Positions 7,051-13,292 of a stretch of DNA of 13,292 bases are shown piece after piece (positions within the stretch are counted from its first letter, which is position 1; each line of letters starts with the position of its first letter). The notes beneath the pieces were generated by a model. It saw only the letters and a program-made list of their open reading frames with translations. It was not told the DNA's origin and searched no databases. Where the stretch lies: positions 1 to 13,292 of the forward strand of contig JAZDHC010000261.1 in NCBI GenBank assembly GCA_043806395.1, in the 5' to 3' direction. The position numbers and the translations under genes were made by a program. Origin of the DNA: CG2-30-40-21 sp043806395 (GTDB lineage Bacteria; UBA9089; CG2-30-40-21).

Positions 7051-7188
7051 GTATAACACCTCAGGTGTTCAGGCTATAGGCTGAAGGCTGTTAGTCTTTC
7101 AGACACACTGCATCAATAATTCCGTGTATTCTGCTTCTTTACCCTACAGCCTAAACACCTACAGCCTATCCACCTGAATAGTTATAAC
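7051..7188. repeat. Palindromic repeat between hppA and ahbA (CAGGCTATAGGCTG type)
   Basis: The left arm (7051-7094) starts GTATAACACCTCAGGTGTTC and continues AGGCTATAGGCTGAAGGCTG; the right arm (7141-7188) is its imperfect reverse complement, ending CACCTGAATAGTTATAAC. Each arm is built from GGCT(G)-type subunits, so the arms look internally duplicated. At 7055-7069 is a smaller perfect palindrome, AACACCT-C-AGGTGTT, just 22 bases before ahbA. It could be an operator or only part of the repeat. The element fills most of the leader region of the ahb operon. Confidence 0.65.
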
Positions 7189-7192
7189 ACAA

Positions 7193-7225
7193 AACAAGCC
7201 AGAACCAAACCGGTTCTGGCTTGTT
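7193..7225 (-). terminator. Intrinsic terminator of hppA
   Basis: A perfect 14-bp stem (AACAAGCCAGAACC paired with GGTTCTGGCTTGTT) encloses a 5-base loop. On the minus strand it lies 27 bases after the hppA stop codon and is followed by TTGTGTT, so the stem's terminal TT makes a short TTTT run. The U-tract is short for a textbook terminator but the stem is strong and well placed. Confidence 0.72.
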
Positions 7226-7251
7226 ACCATGCTTGGATCAAGAAAAATATG

Positions 7252-9279
7252 TTACTTCAAAAGTGGTTGTATCGCCATAAAAAGTGGGGCAAGCACCAGT
7301 GAGACAATGGACATCAACTTAATAAGGATGTTCATTGCCGGACCCGATGTATCCTTAAATGGATCACCAACCGTATCACCAACAACCGCAGCCTTATGGG
7401 CATCTGAACCCTTACCGCCAAGGTTGCCCTGTTCAATATACTTCTTGGCATTATCCCATGCCCCACCGCTATTAGCCATCATTAAAGCCAATAACACACC
7501 AGAAACCGTAGCACCGGCAAGCATTCCACCCAATGCCTCTGTACCCAATATGAACCCAACAAGTACCGGAGCAATAACCGCTGTTAATCCAGGGATAATC
7601 ATCTCCTTTATAGCCGAGCTGGTAGCGATTTTAACACACCTGTCTGTATCAGGCTTTGCCTTCCCTTCCATCAAACCCTTAATCTCTTTGAACTGCCGAC
7701 GGATCTCTTCAACCATACCTGCTGCTGCCTTACCAACCGCAGTCATGGTCATTGAAGCAATTATATAGGGTATGACCCCGCCAATAAATAACCCAATCAC
7801 TACCTTAGCACTAAGTATATTAATCACTTGAAGGTTTACTACCTGGCTGTAAGCAGCAAATAATGCCAAAGCAGTAATGGCTGCAGAACCAATAGCAAAC
7901 CCCTTACCCATGGCTGCGGTCGTATTTCCGAGTGAATCAAGTTTATCGGTAATCTTTCTCACCTCTCCTCCAAGCCCAGCCATCTCTGAGATACCACCAG
8001 CATTGTCTGCAATCGGACCATAAGCATCCACAGACATGGTAATACCAATGGTAGCCAGCATACCAACTGCGGCTATAGCCACCCCATAGAGACCTGCAGA
8101 CTGAAAGGCAACGAATACAGCAACACAAATTGCCAGAACAGGCAGGGCAACACTCTCCATGCCCACCGCAAAACCAGTAATAATATTTGTTGCTGCACCG
8201 GTCTTGCAAGAATTAGCAATAGTCTTAACTGGCTTTCCACTGGTATAATACTCAGTAAGCAAGCCAATTGTCACACCAGCCAGACAACCACCTGCTATGG
8301 CATAATATACACCTATGGAAATTCCCATAGACTTAATCATGAAAAAAACAACAACCAGCAAAATACCCATACTTACAAAGGATGAATACCTTAAGATAGA
8401 TGCAGGATCAAGCATCTTGAATATCTTCATAGAGGCTATACCAATAACAGAGGCTATCAGTCCAACCATGGAAACAAGGATTGGCACAGCCATAAGTTGT
8501 AGCTGCGTACCCTGTAATTGGGATAACATTTCTTGTCCTGCCACACCAGATAGGGTTGCTGCAATAATAATAGTCGCAACCATAGCACCCACATAAGACT
8601 CAAACAGATCAGCCCCCATACCAGCCACATCACCAACATTATCCCCCACATTATCTGCAATAACCCCGGGATTTCTCGGGTCATCCTCCGGGATACCTGC
8701 CTCAATCTTACCCACCAGATCAGACCCAACATCAGCTGACTTGGTGTATATCCCACCACCAACCCTGGCAAACAAGGCAATTGATGAGGCACCCATAGCA
8801 AACCCATTGATTATTGCCGCTGTTTCAGGCTTGCCAAACAATATGTAAAGAAAACCAATTCCCAAAAGTCCAATGCTCGCTACACATAGCCCCATCACTG
8901 AGCCGCCTGAAAAAGCAACCTGAAGGGCAGAAGACTGTCCCTTTGTAGCTGCTGCCTGAGCTGTTCTTACATTGGCTATGGTAGATGCATTCATGCCAAA
9001 AAAGCCTGCCAACATGGAACAACACCCGCCGCCAACAAAGGCAATGCCTGTCTGAAGGTTGATAAATTTAGCCAGCAACCCAAAGACAACTGCCACAAAA
9101 ATAGCAATCACCAGATACTCTGTCCTTAAGAAAACCATTGCCCCAAGATGAATCTGATGGGCAATCTCCTTCATTTTCTCATTCCCTGCATCCAGCCTCT
9201 TGATTCCCAAAAAGATGGCCAAGGCAATCAACAAACCGACCACTCCAAAAACCCATGCGTAGCTTACTAAACTTTCCAC
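7252..9279 (-). CDS. hppA: Membrane-bound ion-translocating pyrophosphatase, K+-dependent type
   Basis: This integral membrane enzyme hydrolyses pyrophosphate and pumps H+ and/or Na+ across the cytoplasmic membrane, so it recovers energy from biosynthetic PPi. The 675-residue length and about 16 hydrophobic segments fit the family. The cytoplasmic active-site loops are all present: GGGIYTKSADVGSDLVGKIE (174-193) with DDPRNPGVIADNVGDNVGD (199-217), the DNAGG loop around 425-429, and GDTVGDPFKDTSGP (634-647). At GNTTAAMGKG (451-460) the residues Ala455 and Gly458 match the K+-dependent subgroup; K+-independent enzymes have Lys and Thr there. Whether H+, Na+ or both are pumped cannot be read safely. 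The start is GTG at 9279, supported by AAGGAGGAGGT. The gene has its own terminator downstream. Confidence 0.97.
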   Translation of the reverse strand: MESLVSYAWVFGVVGLLIALAIFLGIKRLDAGNEKMKEIAHQIHLGAMVFLRTEYLVIAIFVAVVFGLLAKFINLQTGIAFVGGGCCSMLAGFFGMNASTIANVRTAQAAATKGQSSALQVAFSGGSVMGLCVASIGLLGIGFLYILFGKPETAAIINGFAMGASSIALFARVGGGIYTKSADVGSDLVGKIEAGIPEDDPRNPGVIADNVGDNVGDVAGMGADLFESYVGAMVATIIIAATLSGVAGQEMLSQLQGTQLQLMAVPILVSMVGLIASVIGIASMKIFKMLDPASILRYSSFVSMGILLVVVFFMIKSMGISIGVYYAIAGGCLAGVTIGLLTEYYTSGKPVKTIANSCKTGAATNIITGFAVGMESVALPVLAICVAVFVAFQSAGLYGVAIAAVGMLATIGITMSVDAYGPIADNAGGISEMAGLGGEVRKITDKLDSLGNTTAAMGKGFAIGSAAITALALFAAYSQVVNLQVINILSAKVVIGLFIGGVIPYIIASMTMTAVGKAAAGMVEEIRRQFKEIKGLMEGKAKPDTDRCVKIATSSAIKEMIIPGLTAVIAPVLVGFILGTEALGGMLAGATVSGVLLALMMANSGGAWDNAKKYIEQGNLGGKGSDAHKAAVVGDTVGDPFKDTSGPAMNILIKLMSIVSLVLAPLFMAIQPLLK

Positions 9280-9301
9280 TTACCTCCTCCTTTTTATGTA
9301 T

Positions 9302-9325
9302 AGGCAACCCCCCTTGTGGTTGCCC
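9302..9325. repeat. REP-like hairpin in the hppA leader
   Basis: On the minus strand GGGCAACC, ACAAGGGG and GGTTGCC form a 7-bp stem with a short loop, ending about 25 bases before the hppA Shine-Dalgarno. It resembles the common GGGC-ACCACAAGGG-GCCC type of dispersed hairpin. There is no following U-run, so it is not a terminator. Confidence 0.55.
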
Positions 9326-9352
9326 GATTTGCTGAATAGTTATATTGTAATA

Positions 9353-9511
9353 GTTCACCGCAGAGGCGCAAAGACGCAGAGAATAAATCAGATTACAGAG
9401 CACAGAGGAGACATACTACAGATTTTTCCTCTGTGGCTTTCTGTGTTCTAATTTCTGTTATTTGATTAATTTCCATACTCTGTGTCTCTGCGTCTCTGCG
9501 GTTAGTTGAAC
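9353..9511. repeat. Nested palindromic element between clpX and hppA (CGCAGAG type)
   Basis: Outer arms CCGCAGAGGCGCAAAGACGC (from 9358) and the reverse complement ending CTCTGCGTCTCTGCGG (9486-9501) pair over about 24 bases with a few mismatches, flanked by GTTCA/TGAAC ends. Inside lies a second, differently built pair: ACAGAGCACAGAGGA (9395-9409) with TTTTCCTCTGTGGC and TTCTGTGTTC (about 9424-9449). One arm is purine-rich and the other pyrimidine-rich throughout. It has no coding capacity and fills most of the 249-base gap. The outer family is shared with the element at 10814-10953. Confidence 0.75.
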
Positions 9512-9528
9512 TTTTACATTATATTATG

Positions 9529-10776
9529 TTACGCAATTTCCTTATGCAACATCAGCGTAGGTTTTGCCTTACCAAGAGCAACCTCTCTGGTAATAACAAC
9601 CTCCTTGATGTTGGTTCGAGAAGGAATCTCATACATAATATCAAGCATGGTATCCTCAATCACAGCTCTTAGTCCCCTGGCTCCTGTCTCTCGTTTAAGG
9701 GCTATTTCTGCAACTGTCTCAATACAGTCATCAGTAAACCGTAGCCTTACACCATCCATCTCAAAGAATCTCTGATATTGTTTTATCAGGGCATTCCTTG
9801 GTTCGGTCAATATACGCATCAGATCATCCTTTTTTAAGGTATCAAGGGCTGCTGTAACCGGGATTCGACCAATAAATTCAGGGATCAAACCGTATTTCAA
9901 TAGATCATCCGGGATAAGCTGGGATAAAATCTCTCTACCATTTTTTTCCTGTTTTGTCTTGATATTTCCTCCAAACCCAATGGTTTTTTTGCCAATCCTC
10001 TGCTCAATAACATCCTCTATCCCAATAAAGGCACCACCACAAATAAAAAGAATATTTGTAGTATCCAATTGGATATATTCTTGATGTGGATGTTTCCTTC
10101 CGCCTTGGGGTGGGACATTAGCCACAGTTCCTTCCAATATCTTTAACAATGCCTGTTGCACACCCTCACCAGAGACATCACGGGTAATTGAAGCGTTATT
10201 CCCCCCTTTTCTGGCAACCTTATCTATTTCATCAATGTAGATAATCCCCATCTCTGCTTTTTTCACATCAAAATCAGCCACCTGAATAAGCCTGAGCAGT
10301 ATATTTTCCACATCCTCACCCACATATCCGGCCTCAGTTAAGGCAGTGGCATCTACTATGGCAAAGGGTACATCCAATATCCTGGCCATGGTTTGAGCTA
10401 ATAAGGTTTTTCCTGAACCAGTTGGACCCAGTAAAAGGATATTACTCTTCTCTAATTCAATATCATTTCGCCGTGAGGTAGAGTAATTTATTCGTTTGTA
10501 ATGATTATAAACTGCCACAGAAAGTGTCTTTTTTGCTATTTCCTGTCCAATAATATACTCATCCAGAACAGCCTTTATCTCTTTAGGCCTTGGTAAAAAA
10601 TCAGGATTAAGTTTCCTTACAGATGCCCATTCATCCCCAATTATCTCGTTGCATAATCCCACGCATTCATCACAGATAAAAACACCTGGTCCAGCTACTA
10701 ATTTTTTCGCAGCCTCCTGACTCTTACCGCAAAAAGAACATGCTACTTTTTCACTCTTATCCCCAAAACGGAGCAT
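9529..10776 (-). CDS. clpX: ATP-dependent Clp protease ATPase subunit ClpX
   Basis: ClpX is the AAA+ unfoldase that feeds tagged substrates into ClpP. The 415 residues have the expected order: an N-terminal zinc-binding domain with Cys13, Cys16, Cys35 and Cys38; Walker A GPTGSGKT (117-124); pore loop GYVGED (150-155); Walker B IIYIDEID (178-185); the substrate-selecting RKH loop (227-229 in GGRKHPHQE); an arginine finger in EFIGRIP (Arg304); and sensor II GARGLR (365-370). All key residues are present. The ATG at 10776 has AAGGAGG at a good distance. Order tig-clpP-clpX is the standard one, but clpX is separated from clpP by 186 bases of palindromic repeat rather than the usual short gap. No terminator was seen after it. 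Confidence 0.98.
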   Translation of the reverse strand: MLRFGDKSEKVACSFCGKSQEAAKKLVAGPGVFICDECVGLCNEIIGDEWASVRKLNPDFLPRPKEIKAVLDEYIIGQEIAKKTLSVAVYNHYKRINYSTSRRNDIELEKSNILLLGPTGSGKTLLAQTMARILDVPFAIVDATALTEAGYVGEDVENILLRLIQVADFDVKKAEMGIIYIDEIDKVARKGGNNASITRDVSGEGVQQALLKILEGTVANVPPQGGRKHPHQEYIQLDTTNILFICGGAFIGIEDVIEQRIGKKTIGFGGNIKTKQEKNGREILSQLIPDDLLKYGLIPEFIGRIPVTAALDTLKKDDLMRILTEPRNALIKQYQRFFEMDGVRLRFTDDCIETVAEIALKRETGARGLRAVIEDTMLDIMYEIPSRTNIKEVVITREVALGKAKPTLMLHKEIA

Positions 10777-10813
10777 AGATTTCCTCCTTATTTTAATTAT
10801 TCAGATAAGGAAA

Positions 10814-10953
10814 TTCACCGCAGAGACGCAGAGAAACAGAGGGATTAACCACGAAATTCACGAAAAATCACGAAAAAAGAAATTTCGTGCTTTTCGTGCT
10901 TTTCGTAATTGTACCCTTATTTATTCTCTGCGTCTTTGCGCCTCTGCGGTGAG
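10814..10953. repeat. Nested palindromic element between clpP and clpX
   Basis: The outer arms, TTCACCGCAGAGACGCAGAG (from 10814) and the reverse complement ending GCGCCTCTGCGGTGAG (about 10925-10953), belong to the same family as the element at 9353-9511. A second palindrome sits inside, at about 10849-10906: three CACGAAA-type units on one arm and three TTTCGTG-type units on the other. The inner palindrome has a wholly different sequence from that inside the clpX/hppA element, so the same outer shell carries different fillings. The element interrupts an otherwise canonical clpP-clpX operon. Readthrough would place a long hairpin in the mRNA. Confidence 0.8.
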
Positions 10954-10962
10954 TAGTTCCCC

Positions 10963-11631
10963 TTATTTTTTCTTTGCTTTTTTCAACTCAATTGTTTTTA
11001 TCTCAGCTGTTTTTATCTCAAGCTTTGGATGATGTATCACATCAGCCGTTGACCGTGATTGAAGAACCTCATCTATTATCCCATAAGTTTTAGCCTCTTG
11101 GGCAGACATATAATAATCCCTGTCTGTGCCAAGTTGAACATCTGCTACTGATTGACCGGTATGCCTTGACAGGATAGTATTCAACAAGTCCCTCATTCTC
11201 ATAATTTCCTGTGCCTGAATATGAATATCCACCGCCTGTCCTTGAACGCCCCCAAGCGGTTGATGGATCATAATCCGTGCATGGGGCAAGGCAAACCTTT
11301 TACCCTTTGCACCTGCAGCAAGTAGTAAGGCACCCATACTGGCTGCCTGACCAACACAAATAGTGGCAATATCTGCCTTTACATATTGCATTGTATCATA
11401 AATAGCCAATCCGGCAGTTACCACCCCACCCGGGCTATTGATATAAAGGTTAATATCCTTTTCCGGATCATCAGCCTCTAAGAATAATATCTGGGCAATG
11501 ATAACATTAGCGACATCATCATCAATGGGAGTACCTATAAATATAATCCTTTCCTTTAACAATCGTGAAAAGATATCATATCCCCTCTCCCCTCTCGCAT
11601 TCTGCTCAACAACCATAGGAATTAACGCCAT
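10963..11631 (-). CDS. clpP: ATP-dependent Clp protease proteolytic subunit ClpP
   Basis: ClpP is the tetradecameric serine protease of the ClpXP and ClpAP machines in the cytoplasm. With the start chosen here it has 222 residues, close to the family norm plus a Lys-rich tail (ELKKAKKK). The catalytic triad is visible: Ser98 in GQAASMGA, His123 in MIHQPLGG and Asp172 in TDRDYYMSA; the oxyanion-hole loop INSPGGV is at 64-70. The frame extends upstream to TTG at 11643, but that TTG overlaps the Shine-Dalgarno GGAGGG (11636-11641) that serves the ATG at 11631, so the ATG is the better start. It lies between tig and clpX. The 10-copy tandem repeat upstream carries TTGACA hexamers and could influence transcription. 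Confidence 0.98.
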   Translation of the reverse strand: MALIPMVVEQNARGERGYDIFSRLLKERIIFIGTPIDDDVANVIIAQILFLEADDPEKDINLYINSPGGVVTAGLAIYDTMQYVKADIATICVGQAASMGALLLAAGAKGKRFALPHARIMIHQPLGGVQGQAVDIHIQAQEIMRMRDLLNTILSRHTGQSVADVQLGTDRDYYMSAQEAKTYGIIDEVLQSRSTADVIHHPKLEIKTAEIKTIELKKAKKK

Positions 11632-11635
11632 TTTT

Positions 11636-11641
11636 CCCTCC
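11636..11641 (-). promoter_or_regulatory. Shine-Dalgarno deciding the clpP start
   Basis: GGAGGG lies four to five bases before the ATG at 11631. It overlaps the upstream TTG codon, which rules that codon out as the likely start. Confidence 0.85.
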
Positions 11642-11650
11642 AAATTAAAT

Positions 11651-11680
11651 AGTTTACAGTGGTCAGGGATCAGTTGTCAG
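11651..11680 (-). promoter_or_regulatory. Candidate promoter immediately upstream of clpP
   Basis: On the minus strand CTGACA (11675-11680) and TAAACT (11651-11656) are 18 bases apart, five and four matches to the sigma70 boxes respectively. It lies between the tandem repeat array and the clpP ribosome-binding site. The leader would be very short, about 15 bases. Readthrough from the tig promoter is an alternative source of clpP transcript. Confidence 0.35.
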
Positions 11681-11709
11681 CCAAGATAGTCTTCTAATAG
11701 CTGATCACT

Positions 11710-11779
11710 GTCAACTGTCAACTGTCAACTGTCAACTGTCAACTGTCAACTGTCAACTGTCAACTGTCAACTGTCAACT
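11710..11779. repeat. Perfect tandem array: ten copies of a 7-bp unit
   Basis: GTCAACT is repeated ten times without a mismatch (11710-11779). On the coding (minus) strand each unit reads AGTTGAC, so TTGACA, the consensus sigma70 -35 box, recurs every seven bases. The array runs into the last codons of tig and supplies its stop codon (TGA at 11760-11762). Diverged relatives of the motif (GATCAGTTGTCAG and TGATCACTG) flank the array on the clpP side. Perfect identity of the copies suggests recent expansion. Confidence 0.92.
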
Positions 11780-13055
11780 CTTCTTGACTCACTACCTCAA
11801 CCTTTATATCGGCAACATCAATAAGAAAATTTAATATTTTATCTATCAGCATCTCATGCATCCTTGCATCCTTTTTTTCCTCATCATTTAAGCATTCTCT
11901 AATTTTTTCAGGTTTTCCTCGAAAATTAGCAAAGACCCATTTTTTATATTCCTCATCACTTACAGTAATATTTTCCTTTAAGGCAATATGCTCAAGAATC
12001 AATAATGATTTAAGCTTTTTTTCAGCCTTTGGTTGAAATTTTTGGTGTAATGTTTTCTTATCCATCAGCTCTTCTGGCATCTGGGCACCATGTTGCTGAA
12101 AGTAAAAGACAAATTCATCACAAAGAAATGTCGTTTCTTGATCAACCAATGATTTTGGAAGCTGGAAATCACATCTTTCAAGCAAGGCTTCTATAACCTT
12201 ATCCTTTAATGTCTCTTGAGCTTTTCTATCATTTTCTTTCCCAAGATCCTCTCGTATCACCTCTTTTACATCTTCAATGGTTTCATAATCCCCCATATCT
12301 TCAGCAAATTCATCATCAAGTGCAGGCAATTGCTTTTCCTTCAATCCTTTTATTTCAACATTAAAGGTTATATCCGTACCTGCCATCTGTGGATTAATAA
12401 AATTCTCAGGCAGAGTGAGTGTAAATGTAGTTTTTTCGCCAATTCCCAGCCCAATCAACTTTTCCTCAAACTCAGGCAAAGAAGTGTCTTTACCTATTTC
12501 CATCAAATCATTTTCCTTGCTTTGTCTAACACCATCCAACATATAGTCAAAATCTACAATAACGACATCACCACTCATTATTGGTCTATCATCTACATCT
12601 ATCAGAACAGCATGTTCATCTTGTAAATATTGAAGTTGCATTTCAATATCAGTATCCTTAACCTCTAATATCTTTTTAATCAGCGGTATATTCCGATAAT
12701 CTTCAAATTCTATTGTTGGTTTTACCTCTATAATGGCAGAAAATGAAAGATCCTTTTGATCTTCATACTGGATATTAGTAATAGAAGGACGAGATACAGG
12801 TTGAATATCATGTTGTTTTATCCCTTCTGCACATGACTCGTTAATAAGTTTCTGAATAGTCTCCTGCTTTACTTTTTTACCAAACCGAGTTTCAACCATA
12901 TCTTTGGGAACCTTGCCCATCCTGAAACCAGGCAGCTCTGTCCTTGCAATAACAGCATTCAGCTCCTTTTTATATCTTTCCTGTATCATCTTTTCAGGAA
13001 CAACCACCTTAAATTCAACCTGACAATTTTCCTTATACTCACATTCTAACTGCAC
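11760..13055 (-). CDS. tig: Trigger factor, ribosome-bound chaperone
   Basis: Trigger factor binds the ribosomal exit tunnel through its N-terminal domain and shields nascent chains; it also has peptidyl-prolyl isomerase activity. With the start used here it has 431 residues. The ribosome-binding signature is GFRMGKVP (43-50), with Met where most family members have Lys (GFRKGKVP). An FKBP-like isomerase domain covers about 150-240 (DRPIMSGDVVIVDFDYMLDG to FNVEIKGL), followed by the helical C-terminal chaperone arms. The frame is open up to a GTG at 13085, but AAGGAGGA at 13061-13068 lies inside that extension and is ideally placed for the GTG at 13055, whose product (MQLECEYKENCQVEFKV) aligns with normal trigger factor beginnings. 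The last residues (LTVDS) and the stop codon come from the tandem repeat. Confidence 0.96.
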   Translation of the reverse strand: MQLECEYKENCQVEFKVVVPEKMIQERYKKELNAVIARTELPGFRMGKVPKDMVETRFGKKVKQETIQKLINESCAEGIKQHDIQPVSRPSITNIQYEDQKDLSFSAIIEVKPTIEFEDYRNIPLIKKILEVKDTDIEMQLQYLQDEHAVLIDVDDRPIMSGDVVIVDFDYMLDGVRQSKENDLMEIGKDTSLPEFEEKLIGLGIGEKTTFTLTLPENFINPQMAGTDITFNVEIKGLKEKQLPALDDEFAEDMGDYETIEDVKEVIREDLGKENDRKAQETLKDKVIEALLERCDFQLPKSLVDQETTFLCDEFVFYFQQHGAQMPEELMDKKTLHQKFQPKAEKKLKSLLILEHIALKENITVSDEEYKKWVFANFRGKPEKIRECLNDEEKKDARMHEMLIDKILNFLIDVADIKVEVVSQEELTVDS

Positions 13056-13060
13056 AATCT

Positions 13061-13068
13061 TCCTCCTT
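13061..13068 (-). promoter_or_regulatory. Shine-Dalgarno deciding the tig start
   Basis: AAGGAGGA ends five bases before the GTG at 13055. It makes the upstream GTG at 13085, which has no such site, an unlikely start. Confidence 0.85.
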
Positions 13069-13106
13069 ATCCTACTATCAATCACTATCTGAATTTTTAT
13101 GTTATT

Positions 13107-13135
13107 ACTTTACCATATTTTTTGTAATTTGTCAA
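13107..13135 (-). promoter_or_regulatory. Sigma70-type promoter for tig (and perhaps clpP-clpX)
   Basis: On the minus strand a perfect TTGACA (13130-13135) is followed after exactly 17 bases by TAAAGT (13107-13112), four of six matches. The predicted start of transcription near 13100 leaves a leader of about 45 bases before the tig GTG. I see no CIRCE or other heat-shock operator in it. Confidence 0.72.
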
Positions 13136-13292
13136 GAAAATTTAAGGAATATCAGCAATTCTCGGTGAACACATGAAAAATAGGGTTTTCACTTAAAATT
13201 GCATATTACTTGGACAAAAATAGAATATATATGTTTTCAGGCACATTTAGCCTGTCATTTCATCCCTCATAGACGACATAAATCTCATCTAA
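13136..13292. other. Right-edge intergenic sequence, no gene seen
   Basis: This AT-rich stretch upstream of the tig promoter has no reading frame of note on either strand, no RNA gene and no clear hairpin. It may belong to the intergenic region or 3' end of a gene outside the window. Confidence 0.5.

Noticed and set aside
7229..7768. 179-codon plus-strand open frame opposite hppA
   Set aside because: It is antisense to conserved hppA coding sequence, has no ribosome-binding site and its peptide is low in complexity; a shadow frame.
9302..9325. Riboswitch or attenuator in the hppA leader
   Set aside because: Only one short hairpin with no alternative pairing and no U-run; it resembles a dispersed REP-type hairpin.
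9515..9535. TATAAT box right after the clpX stop codon as an hppA promoter
   Set aside because: No acceptable -35 box lies 16-18 bases upstream, and it would give a leader of about 240 bases through the palindrome.
11710..11779. CRISPR-like repeat array
   Set aside because: The units are 7 bp and directly abut each other with no spacers; it is a simple tandem repeat.
13136..13292. Coding end of an upstream gene at the right edge
   Set aside because: All six frames contain stops within a short distance and no family motif could be read.

Overview
The window looks like a chromosomal segment of an uncultivated, AT-rich, probably anaerobic bacterium. Ten protein genes are recognisable and all lie on the minus strand. 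In transcription order, from high to low coordinates, they are trigger factor (tig), clpP, clpX, a K+-dependent-type membrane pyrophosphatase (hppA), the siroheme decarboxylase pair ahbA and ahbB, a DUF296/PPC-domain protein, a SWIM zinc-finger protein, mnmE and a polX-type polymerase/PHP protein. Anaerobic life is an inference from the Ahb haem route and the ion-pumping pyrophosphatase. The taxon cannot be fixed from the sequence; palindromes of the CCGCAGAGACGCAGAG type recur in many metagenome-derived genomes.

Region by region (right to left). Positions 13055-10963 hold tig and clpP behind a good sigma70-type promoter (13107-13135); clpX follows, giving the classic tig-clpP-clpX protein quality-control cluster. 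The start codons of tig and clpP are best placed downstream of the longest reading frame, directly behind strong Shine-Dalgarno sequences. hppA (9279-7252) ends at an intrinsic hairpin terminator. ahbA and ahbB overlap by one base and the PPC gene follows 15 bases later, a tight operon likely linked to siroheme-to-haem conversion. A second promoter (5387-5415) starts the SWIM-mnmE-polX run, whose genes are separated by about 50 bases each.

The unusual content is between the genes. Nearly every gap longer than 100 bases contains a different repeat: a ten-copy perfect 7-bp tandem array (tig/clpP), nested palindromes with CGCAGAG outer arms (clpP/clpX and clpX/hppA), a CAGGCTATAGGCTG-type palindrome (hppA/ahbA), a 139-bp element with perfect 12-bp terminal inverted repeats (PPC/SWIM), and at the left edge a palindromic element abutting a fragment of an IS4-family transposase. 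The genes themselves are mostly ordinary housekeeping genes. The exceptions worth a second look are PolX, whose third catalytic carboxylate and helix-hairpin-helix glycines are altered, and the PPC protein with a Cys where the third metal-binding His is usually found. I saw no CRISPR array, tRNA, rRNA, riboswitch, or defence system that I could support.
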